The notes beneath the pieces are model-generated. The model saw nothing but the letters and a program-made list of their open reading frames with translations. It had not been told where the DNA came from and did no database searches. Source: Leifsonia williamsii (lineage in GTDB: Bacteria > Actinomycetota > Actinomycetes > Actinomycetales > Microbacteriaceae). Taken from it: a DNA stretch of 64,000 bases. Both the position numbers and the translations under genes were made by a program. Positions 43,103-50,408 of this stretch are shown piece by piece. Positions within the stretch are counted from its first letter, which is position 1. Every line of letters starts with the position of its first letter. The stretch lies in the NCBI RefSeq assembly GCF_030433685.1, contig NZ_JAROCF010000001.1, positions 186,001 through 250,000 of the forward strand. The letters run 5' to 3'.

Positions 43103-43888
43103 TCAGTACAGGTCCAACGCGGCGCGCCGTTTGGCGAGCGACTCGAGCAGCTTCATCAGCACCAATGCTCCGGCGGTCCAGGCGGCCGCGACGGCCAGTT
43201 CCATCAGGAGCGGGGCAGCGAGCGCAGGGAGGGCACCGCCGGACAGCAGGTCCCGGATACCGTCGATGCTGTGAGTCGTCGGAAGCACATCGCCTAGTCC
43301 ACGGACCCAGCCCGGCAGCGCGGCGCGATCGATGTTGGCCCCTGAAACGACCATGAGCAGGAGGTAGGCAGCGGTCGCGATCTGAAAGATCTCTCGGTAG
43401 ATCAAACCGAACGCGCTCAGAGCCAAGCCCATCGCCGAGCAGGAGACAGTCGCGACACCGATCGCGAGGGCGTATCCACCGACCTGGGACAGGGTGGGCG
43501 CCCGGCCGACCGCCAGCAATCCGACGCTGGACGTGAGCGCGGCGACCGCGAAACCGCACGCCATCCCGGGGAGCATCCGACCGACGAAGACGGCGATCCG
43601 CGAGGTGGGCGCTCCGAGGACCATGCTGAGGGTGCCGAATCGCCGCTCGTCCGCGATCACGCTCACCATGCCGGCGATCCCGGCGGTAGCGGCCACCTGC
43701 ACGCCGTTGCCCACGATGAAGAAGACGGGGTTCTGGTAGTCGAACGCGGCACCCACTGCGACGAAGAAGACGATCTGCAGGGCCGGCGTGAGCACAAGGG
43801 ACGTCACGAAGAGCCCCGGGGTGTTCCAGGCGAAGAGTGCGCGGAATCCCAGGACGCCGGACAGAACGACGGTCCGGACGGTTCTCAT
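43103..43888 (-). CDS. ABC-2-type permease B of the peptide cluster
   Basis: A 261-residue membrane protein with six hydrophobic helices and the ABC-2 pattern SVIADERRFGTLSMVLGAPTSR after helix 2. It overlaps the preceding permease gene by 4 nt (ATGA). With the other permease it would form a heterodimeric exporter. Confidence 0.87.
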   Translation of the reverse strand: MRTVRTVVLSGVLGFRALFAWNTPGLFVTSLVLTPALQIVFFVAVGAAFDYQNPVFFIVGNGVQVAATAGIAGMVSVIADERRFGTLSMVLGAPTSRIAVFVGRMLPGMACGFAVAALTSSVGLLAVGRAPTLSQVGGYALAIGVATVSCSAMGLALSAFGLIYREIFQIATAAYLLLMVVSGANIDRAALPGWVRGLGDVLPTTHSIDGIRDLLSGGALPALAAPLLMELAVAAAWTAGALVLMKLLESLAKRRAALDLY

Positions 43889-44637
43889 CGCAGCCTCAAC
43901 GTGCCTCGTGTGCGAGCGAGCAGGTCGATCCGCTTCAGAAGGACGACGCCCGCAGCGAGATAGCCTGCGGACAGGAGCACTGCGGGGCCGGCCGCCTGAA
44001 GCGCATCGCCGCCGTGAGTCGCCGCATCGACCACCTCCATCGACCATCCGAGGGGGAGCAGTCTGCCCACCAGCTGTAAGGGTCCCCAAAGGGCGGCAGC
44101 GGGGACCAGGACACCGCACACGACCCAGATCGGGTACTCCATGACGTTGGTGATCTCGATTCCTTTCCGTGTCACGACGTACACGCCTGCCAGCAGAAAG
44201 CCGATTGCGGTGAGAGACACGAACGACAGCGCGAGCCCGGCCAGCAGGGACGGCCAGTCCACGCCTTCGCTGCTCACGCCGAGCACACAGGTCGCCCATA
44301 GCCACGAGGCGGCGCTCGAGTACAGGCCCAGCGAGACCGTCGCGCCTGCGAAACCGAGGACGGGGGCGACCAAACTGCGGGGGGCGCCGATCAGCAACTC
44401 GAGAGTGCCGCTGAAGCGTTGCATGAAGAGGGCCTCGGCTGCACCGAAAAGCGTGGTGGACCACGCGCCCATCAGCCCGGCGCCGATGACGGCACGCGCG
44501 GTCGCCTGGCCGCCGGACATCAGCACGGCGACCGTGCAGTAGGCGATCGGCGTTGTCACGGCCATCCCCAAGAAGAAGGGCGATCGGGACAGCAGGCGCA
44601 GCTGCAACCACCAGGAGGCGACGAAGAGGCGCATCAT
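43885..44637 (-). CDS. ABC-2-type permease A of the peptide cluster
   Basis: A 250-residue membrane protein with six hydrophobic helices; FMQRFSGTLELLIGAPRSL is the equivalent ABC-2 loop. Its first ATG overlaps the ATPase stop (ATGA). Similar in size and topology to permease B but clearly diverged from it. Confidence 0.86.
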   Translation of the reverse strand: MMRLFVASWWLQLRLLSRSPFFLGMAVTTPIAYCTVAVLMSGGQATARAVIGAGLMGAWSTTLFGAAEALFMQRFSGTLELLIGAPRSLVAPVLGFAGATVSLGLYSSAASWLWATCVLGVSSEGVDWPSLLAGLALSFVSLTAIGFLLAGVYVVTRKGIEITNVMEYPIWVVCGVLVPAAALWGPLQLVGRLLPLGWSMEVVDAATHGGDALQAAGPAVLLSAGYLAAGVVLLKRIDLLARTRGTLRLR

Positions 44638-45590
44638 GCGTCCGCCTCGATGATGGAGACGTACGCATCCTCGAGCGTCGGCCTTCGGTCGAAAGCACGT
44701 CCGAATCGATGGTCCGGCATGCGGGAAAGGACGTCGGCGATGGTGGTGTCACTGCCGACCGCGAGGCGGATGACAAGGCGCTCCACTTCGCCTCCGGGGA
44801 TGCAGTCGACCGTCGACACAGAGGGCATCTGTTCGATCAGCCGGATCGCCGGCGTCGGGTCGTCGTAGGTCTCGACCTCGAGCACGCGGCCGAGGTCCAC
44901 CTCCGACTTCAACCGCTCCGGTGTGCCCAGCCGCCGGACGGAACCCTGCACGATGACGGACACCCGATCACACAGCTCATCCGCCTCGACCATGGAATGC
45001 GTCGTGAGGAGGATGGTCCTGCCCTGACGGCGGAGTTCCGCGACCAGACCGCGCAACGCCCTCGACGCGACCGGGTCGAGTCCCGACGACGGCTCGTCGA
45101 GGAAGAGGATCTGGGGGTCATGGATGAGCGCCCGAGCGATGTGCAGCCGCTGCTTCATCCCGCGGGAGAAGGTCTCGACACGCACCCCTGCCTTGTCGGC
45201 GAGGCCCACCGTTTCAAGGAGCTCGTCGATGCGCGTACGAAGGCGACGAGGGTGGACACCGTAAAGCTGGCCGGCGAACCGGAGGTTGTCCCTCGCCGAC
45301 AGCCGGTCGTACAGCCCGCGCTCGCCACCGAAAGCCACGCCGATTCGTCGGCGCACCGCATTCGCCTCGTGGACGACATCCATCCCGGCGACGCGCGCGG
45401 CCCCGGTGGTCGGAGTGAGCAGCGTGGACAGGATCCGGACGAGGGTCGTCTTGCCTGCGCCGTTCGGGCCGAGCATGCCGAAGATCTCGCCGTCCGCGAT
45501 GGTCAGGGTGATGCCCCGCAACGCCTCGACCGCAGCTCCGCCCCGCTGACCTGCGAAGGTGCGCGAAAGGTCTTCGATCTCGATGGTCAC
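44634..45590 (-). CDS. ABC transporter ATPase of the peptide cluster
   Basis: A 318-residue ATPase: Walker A GPNGAGKTT, signature FSRGMKQR, Walker B ILFLDEPSSGLD, H-loop TTHSM, and a C-terminal domain of about 90 residues as in drug/bacteriocin exporters and immunity pumps. It starts 1 nt after the TPR gene stop. Powers the two permeases that follow; export of the peptide, or producer immunity, is the likely role. Confidence 0.92.
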   Translation of the reverse strand: MTIEIEDLSRTFAGQRGGAAVEALRGITLTIADGEIFGMLGPNGAGKTTLVRILSTLLTPTTGAARVAGMDVVHEANAVRRRIGVAFGGERGLYDRLSARDNLRFAGQLYGVHPRRLRTRIDELLETVGLADKAGVRVETFSRGMKQRLHIARALIHDPQILFLDEPSSGLDPVASRALRGLVAELRRQGRTILLTTHSMVEADELCDRVSVIVQGSVRRLGTPERLKSEVDLGRVLEVETYDDPTPAIRLIEQMPSVSTVDCIPGGEVERLVIRLAVGSDTTIADVLSRMPDHRFGRAFDRRPTLEDAYVSIIEADA

Positions 45591-45591
45591 G

Positions 45592-46848
45592 TCATGCTCC
45601 CAGAGGTGTAGTCAGCCAGAACTGCTCCGGCAGGCCTTCGACCTGCTCGGCGTCGCGTGGTCGGCCCAGCTCCAGATAGCACCGCCGCAGCATCTTGCGG
45701 ACCTGGCGGACGACGAAGGGGTCGTACTCCGACCGCAGGAGGTCATGCGCCTCCAGTAAGAGAGGAAGTGCGTCCTCCGGCAGGCCCGCCCGAAGATGCA
45801 CGTAGGCGAGCGTTGAGAGCGACGTGTGCAACGAGCCAGGATCGTGCGCCCGCGAGAACTCCGCGAGCTCGCGAAGGTCGCGCGTCGCGGCCGCGAAACG
45901 TCCCTCGTAGATGTCCAGCTGGATGAGGTTCAGCTTCGCCATCCACTCGTAGCGGCGGCCTTCCTCGAGTCCGATGACGCATCCATCATCCGCGAGCGCA
46001 TTCCCGCTCTCGAACTGCCCGATCGCCGCGATCACGATCTCGCGAGCTGCGCCGGAGGCTTTCCTGCGGATCGCGATGAGCCCCCGGAAGTTGCACAGCA
46101 TCCCCGATGCGATCAAGCGGTCTCGATGTCGGATGCCCGCATCGGCCGCCTCGCGCTCCAATGCGTCGATCAGCGACTCCGCCGCTTGGATGCGTCCCCG
46201 CCGCTTCGCCTGGATGGACGCCCAGCGCAGGCCTGAGAACACGCGCTCCACCGGGTGAGGCATCGAGCTGAGAGCGGTCGAGAAGAGGATGTCGCTCTGC
46301 GCCTCGTCTCCGCAGAGCCCGAGCACCACGGCCGCCAGAGCTCGGGCGCTCGACTCGGGGAGCGAATCCCCCCATCGGTCCGCGCTGTCGAACACCTGCC
46401 TGGCGACGCCCCGGGCGTCCTCCCAGATGCCGAAGGCATTGACGTATTTCAACATCGAGACATATGCGGACAGTGGGTCCTGATCGGCTGAGACGGCAGC
46501 GGCCGCCTCCGGTCTGTCGGAAGTCAGCCAGCCGTGCACTCGGGCCGCGGTGCCGTCCATCTCCTGCGGACCGACCGATGTCAGTTCGAGGATCGCCTGC
46601 TCCAGGTCAGGCAGGCGCGAGACGAGGGCTCGCAGATTCAGCCGGAGCATCGCGGACGAGCTGGTGTCTCGCCGGAGCCGCAGATCGGTCAACGGAGCAT
46701 GATCGCGCCGTGCCGCGGCCAGGTATGCGTTGCCCGGGAGAGCGACGTGACTCATCACGTCCGCGAACCGCGGGTGCGCGACCTCTGGCAAGGTCAGGGA
46801 AGCGTCGGCAAGCGACTTCGCCAACGCCTGAGTGGTGGGGTGGACCAA
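45592..46848 (-). CDS. TPR-like helical protein of the peptide cluster
   Basis: A 418-residue all-helical protein with several TPR-like pairs, clearest at residues 285-395 (LNLIQLDIYEGRFAAATRDLRELAEF, LAYVHLRAGLPEDALPLLLEAHDLL in two pieces). I see no DNA-binding domain, signal peptide or membrane helix. TTG is the only start that fits the AAGGGAG ribosome site upstream. It directly follows the peptide gene and its hairpin. It could bind the peptide as chaperone, sensor or maturation scaffold; I do not recognise a named family. Confidence 0.72.
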   Translation of the reverse strand: MVHPTTQALAKSLADASLTLPEVAHPRFADVMSHVALPGNAYLAAARRDHAPLTDLRLRRDTSSSAMLRLNLRALVSRLPDLEQAILELTSVGPQEMDGTAARVHGWLTSDRPEAAAAVSADQDPLSAYVSMLKYVNAFGIWEDARGVARQVFDSADRWGDSLPESSARALAAVVLGLCGDEAQSDILFSTALSSMPHPVERVFSGLRWASIQAKRRGRIQAAESLIDALEREAADAGIRHRDRLIASGMLCNFRGLIAIRRKASGAAREIVIAAIGQFESGNALADDGCVIGLEEGRRYEWMAKLNLIQLDIYEGRFAAATRDLRELAEFSRAHDPGSLHTSLSTLAYVHLRAGLPEDALPLLLEAHDLLRSEYDPFVVRQVRKMLRRCYLELGRPRDAEQVEGLPEQFWLTTPLGA

Positions 46849-46873
46849 CGTCTCCGTCTCCCTTCAGCGGACG

Positions 46874-46901
46874 GAGGGGCCGCCCCAGCGGGCGGCCCCT
46901 C
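46874..46901 (-). terminator. Strong hairpin between peptide gene and TPR gene
   Basis: GAGGGGCCGCCC (46874-46885) and GGGCGGCCCCTC (46890-46901) make a perfect 12-bp stem with a 4-nt loop, starting 15 nt after the peptide stop. No U-run follows, so partial termination or 3'-end protection is likely, giving more peptide mRNA than downstream mRNA. Confidence 0.75.
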
Positions 46902-46916
46902 GTGGAATCGGGGAGA

Positions 46917-47018
46917 TCACATCATCGCGGCGCCGTGGTTCCACCCGGCGAAGAGGGAGGCCACGAAGCCCTGCGCGTCGCTCATCTCGGCCACGATCTC
47001 GTCGTAGTTCTCGTTCAT
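46917..47018 (-). CDS. 33-residue candidate precursor peptide
   Basis: A short gene starting ATG 47018 with GGAAAGG 9 nt upstream; an ATG three codons earlier is a weaker choice. The product begins with an acidic, leader-like stretch MNENYDEIVAEMSD and ends in a hydrophobic part containing GFVASLF and GWNHGAAMM. It has no cysteine or threonine, only one serine after the leader-like part, and no signal peptide. The next genes encode a TPR protein, an ABC exporter and an M16 peptidase, the parts expected for leader removal and export. No known modification enzyme is adjacent, so the mature product may be unmodified. The family is not one I recognise. Confidence 0.7.
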   Translation of the reverse strand: MNENYDEIVAEMSDAQGFVASLFAGWNHGAAMM

Positions 47019-47101
47019 CCTCGTCATCCTTTCCGAACAGAGAGCTCTGGTGAACTCCTCTGTCTATGGTGGCGAGGCGGGAACGAGCGCGGACGCGAAC
47101 G

Positions 47102-47194
47102 GTGGCACTTTGCGCGGTCGTGGCACCGGATTCAGTAGGGGATGAGGCGTTTCACCCAGCCGGAATGACCGGCTGCCGTGTCGGTGGCACCGGA
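47102..47194. promoter_or_regulatory. Repeated GTGGCACCGGA boxes upstream of the peptide gene
   Basis: GTGGCACCGGA occurs at 47120-47130 and 47184-47194, with a partial GTGGCAC at 47102-47108. They lie 85-175 bp before the peptide start in the 202-bp gap behind yqhA. Possible regulator sites; no clear promoter hexamers were found. Confidence 0.45.
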
Positions 47195-47220
47195 AACGAC
47201 GACGTCAGGGCGTCAGCGCG

Positions 47221-47877
47221 TCAGTGCTCTGCACTTCTCGCGGTGCGGGACATGCGGTCGATGGCCGCGAGGGCGACGGCCGAGAGGATGAAGACGACGT
47301 GGATGACGACCTGCCAGAACACGCCCTGCGGCGTGTAGCTCTCGCCGGCGATGGAACCGCCGCCGACCGCGCCCAGGTCGCCCACGGCGATGAAGGTCTT
47401 GAGCAGGTGGATCGACGAGATGCCGATGATCGCCATGGCCAGCTTGACCTTCAGCACGTTGGCGTTGACGTGCGACAGCCACTCGGGCTGGTCGGGGTGC
47501 CCCTCCACGTTCACCCGTGACACGAAGGTCTCGTACCCGCCGATGATCACCATGATGAGGAGGTTCGCGATCATGACGACGTCGATCAGGCCGAGCACCG
47601 CCAGCATCACGTAGGCCTCGTCGACGTGCGCCGGATCGCTGACCACCTCCTCGGTCAGGTGCCACAGCTCCACGACGAAGACGTACACGTAGACCGCCTG
47701 GGCGACGATCAGGCCGAGGTAGAGGGGCGCCTGCAGCCAGCGGCTGAAGAAGATCAGCGAGCCGATGGTGCGGCTGGCCGGTCCGCGGGGGCGGGGAGGC
47801 GGCGTGGAGCGGCTGGTGGAGGCGGCTGGCGGTGCGGGAGGGGCGGGCGGGGTCTCGATCACGGGCGTTGTCCTCAC
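47221..47877 (-). CDS. YqhA/UPF0114-family membrane protein
   Basis: A 218-residue protein: Pro/Ala-rich N-terminal tail (1-38), then three or four hydrophobic helices with the family phrases FFSRWLQAPLYLGLI, GLIDVVMIANLLIMVIIGGYETFVSR and KLAMAIIGISSIHLLKTFI. Function unknown; often near redox or envelope genes. A GTG at 47877 is the farthest start. Confidence 0.85.
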   Translation of the reverse strand: MRTTPVIETPPAPPAPPAASTSRSTPPPRPRGPASRTIGSLIFFSRWLQAPLYLGLIVAQAVYVYVFVVELWHLTEEVVSDPAHVDEAYVMLAVLGLIDVVMIANLLIMVIIGGYETFVSRVNVEGHPDQPEWLSHVNANVLKVKLAMAIIGISSIHLLKTFIAVGDLGAVGGGSIAGESYTPQGVFWQVVIHVVFILSAVALAAIDRMSRTARSAEH

Positions 47878-47960
47878 GGTCGGGGCGGGGACGAGCCTAA
47901 GGAGTGAAAGATGTGAGAACGCTCAGGATGCGGATGCGGGGTTCGGCAGCCGATGAGGGC

Positions 47961-49124
47961 TCAGGGCCGCACGGCGACGCGCGGGTGGTCCGAGCCGGCG
48001 AGGGCGGCATCCACCTCGGCCAGCGCGAACGCCTGCCCGACCTGGTCGGCGAACGGGTACCGCTGCCAGGCGTCGGCGAGGTAGCGCACGGCGGCGTCGA
48101 GATGCTGCGGCGCGTACGTGTGCACCCCGCGGATGGTGAGCAGCTTGCGCATGAACTGCTCGGGCGCGATGGTGAGGTCGGGCCCGGGGGAGCCGGAGCC
48201 GGCGAGCACGAGCACGCCGCCCACGTCGATCGCCGAGAGCAGCGAGCGCACCGCCGACGCCGCCCCCGAGAACTCGAGCGCGATCGTGGGCGCCGCGGCG
48301 CGACCGCCCGCCTTGGCGAGCGCGGTGGCCAGCCCGGTGGGCGAGTCGGACGCGCTGCGCGGGTCGACCACGGCGACAGCGCCGAAGGCGAGGGCGCGCT
48401 CACGCCGATCGGGGCGCGGGTCGCTGACGACGACGCGGGCCCCCGCATCGGTCGCCATCGCGGCGGCGGTGAGGCCGCGCATCCGGGCGCCGGCGACCAC
48501 GACCAGCGAGCGGTCCAGCGGGACGATGGAGGTCGCCGCTTCGAGCGCCGCCGCCACGGTGGCCGTGGAGCAGGATGCCGGAGCCAGCACGGCGGCGGGC
48601 ACATCCTCGGGGACGGCGACGATCGCGGTGCCGTCGAGGAGGTGCGCGTGGGTCGCGAACCCGCCCGACAGCTCCCAGCCGCGCCGCATGCGCTCGTGGC
48701 CGTAGCGCTGCAGCGTCATGCACTTCTGCGGGAGGCCGCGGCGGCAGCGCGGGCAGGTGCCGCACGGCACCGCGACGGACCAGACGACCCGCTCTCCGAG
48801 GCTGACGCGACGGCCGTCCGTCGTCTTCGCGCCGCCGCGACCCAGCGCGACCACACGGCCGACCTGCTCGTGGCCCAGGACGAGCGGTGTCGCCGACGGC
48901 CGCTGCCCGCGCACGGCGCGGAGGTCGGAGCCGCAGACCGTCGCGAGCTCGACCTCCACCAGCACGTCACCCGGCGCGAGCCGCACACCGGGCACGGCGA
49001 CGGCCTCGTGGGCGTGCCCCTCCCCCGGCCAGACCATCGCGGTGGCCGACGGGTAGGCGCTGATCGACATCCCGAGTCCCGCCGGCGGCGCGACGACGCG
49101 CGGCGTGACCGCCCGGACGGTCAC
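47961..49124 (-). CDS. Zinc alcohol dehydrogenase of the phosphonate-associated type, altered NAD motif
   Basis: A 387-residue MDR-family protein. Catalytic zinc residues (ATVCGSDL, VLGHEQVG, APASCSTATV) and the structural zinc cysteines in CGTCPRCRRGLPQKC are present. It resembles the TIGR03366 group (phosphonate-catabolism-associated dehydrogenases), yet no phosphonate genes are nearby. The nucleotide loop reads GARMRG where GAGMxG is expected. GTG 49124 overlaps the stop of the upstream small gene; ATG 49070 is an alternative. Confidence 0.8.
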   Translation of the reverse strand: MTVRAVTPRVVAPPAGLGMSISAYPSATAMVWPGEGHAHEAVAVPGVRLAPGDVLVEVELATVCGSDLRAVRGQRPSATPLVLGHEQVGRVVALGRGGAKTTDGRRVSLGERVVWSVAVPCGTCPRCRRGLPQKCMTLQRYGHERMRRGWELSGGFATHAHLLDGTAIVAVPEDVPAAVLAPASCSTATVAAALEAATSIVPLDRSLVVVAGARMRGLTAAAMATDAGARVVVSDPRPDRRERALAFGAVAVVDPRSASDSPTGLATALAKAGGRAAAPTIALEFSGAASAVRSLLSAIDVGGVLVLAGSGSPGPDLTIAPEQFMRKLLTIRGVHTYAPQHLDAAVRYLADAWQRYPFADQVGQAFALAEVDAALAGSDHPRVAVRP

Positions 49125-49369
49125 CGGCGGCCGCGTCGGCCGGAGCCGGCAGTGGCGGCGGTGCCGGCAGTGGCGGCGGTGCCGGCAGTGGCGGCGGTCT
49201 CCCAGCGGTCGTACGGGTCGAAGAAGTCCTCGGGCTCGAGTGCGTCGAACAGGTCGTCCTCGAGCGAGCGGAAGCCGGCTCGGAACGCCCGGCCGCGGGG
49301 CACGGCGCCGGCCGCGTCGATGACGGCCGCGTCGTCGAACTCGCTGGTGATGAGACCGTCGGGAGTCAT
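49121..49369 (-). CDS. Small acidic protein with in-frame tandem repeat
   Basis: An 82-residue protein of unknown family. The N-terminal half is acidic (ALEPEDFFDPYDRWE); the C-terminus carries three copies of TAATAG encoded by an 18-bp DNA repeat, then a basic end. ATG 49369 has GAAAGG upstream, and the stop is fused to the dehydrogenase start, so both are probably co-expressed. Confidence 0.6.
   Translation of the reverse strand: MTPDGLITSEFDDAAVIDAAGAVPRGRAFRAGFRSLEDDLFDALEPEDFFDPYDRWETAATAGTAATAGTAATAGSGRRGRR
49145..49198 (+). repeat. Three perfect 18-bp tandem copies
   Basis: GCCGGCAGTGGCGGCGGT at 49145-49162, 49163-49180 and 49181-49198. It keeps the minus-strand frame and encodes TAATAG units. 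Confidence 0.95.
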
Positions 49370-49512
49370 GGCCGCCTTTCCTGGTCCGCCGCTGCGGGCG
49401 CTGCCCCCCACCGTCCGGCGCGGACATCCGCCACGTTAGGAGCGGGGAGCGACGGAGGCGGGACGCTCCGGTAACCGCCAGGTGAACGAAGACCCTCCGG
49501 GGGACGAACCCG

Positions 49513-49541
49513 TTGCATCCTCGTGACGATCGACGCAGAAT
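49513..49541 (+). promoter_or_regulatory. Leaderless promoter of the tryptophan-degradation operon
   Basis: TTGCAT (49513-49518), 17-bp spacer, CAGAAT (49536-49541), then 6 nt to ATG 49548. Confidence 0.7.
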
Positions 49542-49547
49542 TGCAGC

Positions 49548-50408
49548 ATGACCGCCGACAGCAACACGCGCGCCTTCGACCCCGGCATCGTCACGGACTT
49601 CCGCGAACGCATGTCGTACGGCGGCTACCTCGACCTCGACACCCTGCTCAGCGCCCAGAAGCCGGTCAGCGTGCCCGAGCATCACGACGAGCTGCTGTTC
49701 ATCATCCAGCACCAGACGACGGAGCTGTGGTTGAAGCTGGTGCTGCACGAGCTGCTGTCGGCGCGCGACCTGCTCCGCGCCGACGACCTCTCCCCCGCCC
49801 TCAAGCGCATCGCCCGGGTGAAGCACATCCAGCGCACCCTCACCGAGCAGTGGTCGGTGCTCGCGACGCTCACCCCGACGGAGTACGCGGAGTTCCGCGG
49901 CTTCCTCGGCAACTCGTCCGGCTTCCAGTCGTACCAGTACCGCGCGGTGGAGTTCCTGCTCGGCAACAAGAACCGCCGCATGCTCAGCGTGTTCGAGAAC
50001 GACCCTGCCGCACACTCCCTCCTCTCCGACCTCCTGGAGTCGCCGAGCGTTTACGACGAGTTCCTGCGTCTGCTCGCCCGGTCGGGCTTCGCCGTGCCGC
50101 AGGACGTGCTCGATCGCGACGTGACGCAGGCGCACGTGTTCTCGCAGGAGCTCGTGGAGGTGTTCCGCGGCATCTACGAGCACGCCGACGACCACTGGCG
50201 CGAGTACGAGGCGTGCGAGGAGCTCGTCGACCTGGAGGACAACTTCCAGCTCTGGCGCTTCCGCCATCTGAAGACCGTGCAGCGCACCATCGGCATGAAG
50301 ACGGGCACCGGCGGCTCGAGCGGCGTCTCGTTCCTGCAGAAGGCGCTCGAGCTCACCTTCTTCCCGGAGCTGTTCGCCGTCCGCACCGAGATCGGCGTGG
50401 AGCGGTGA
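49548..50408 (+). CDS. kynA: Tryptophan 2,3-dioxygenase
   Basis: A 286-residue haem enzyme that opens the indole ring of L-tryptophan to N-formylkynurenine. [19 protein letters not shown] carries the distal histidine and [19 protein letters not shown] the haem-ligand region and substrate loop. First gene of a four-gene operon with 4-nt overlaps to the next two genes. Confidence 0.96.
   Translation: MTADSNTRAFDPGIVTDFRERMSYGGYLDLDTLLSAQKPVSVPEHHDELLFIIQHQTTELWLKLVLHELLSARDLLRADDLSPALKRIARVKHIQRTLTEQWSVLATLTPTEYAEFRGFLGNSSGFQSYQYRAVEFLLGNKNRRMLSVFENDPAAHSLLSDLLESPSVYDEFLRLLARSGFAVPQDVLDRDVTQAHVFSQELVEVFRGIYEHADDHWREYEACEELVDLEDNFQLWRFRHLKTVQRTIGMKTGTGGSSGVSFLQKALELTFFPELFAVRTEIGVER

Noticed and set aside
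46917..47018. Interpretation of the small gene as a known lanthipeptide, lasso peptide or sactipeptide precursor.
   Set aside because: No cysteine is encoded, only one serine and no threonine, and no cyclase, dehydratase or radical SAM gene is in the cluster.
47066..47338. A 90-codon plus-strand frame as a second small gene upstream of the peptide operon.
   Set aside because: It overlaps the end of the yqhA gene antisense and has no ribosome site or recognisable feature.
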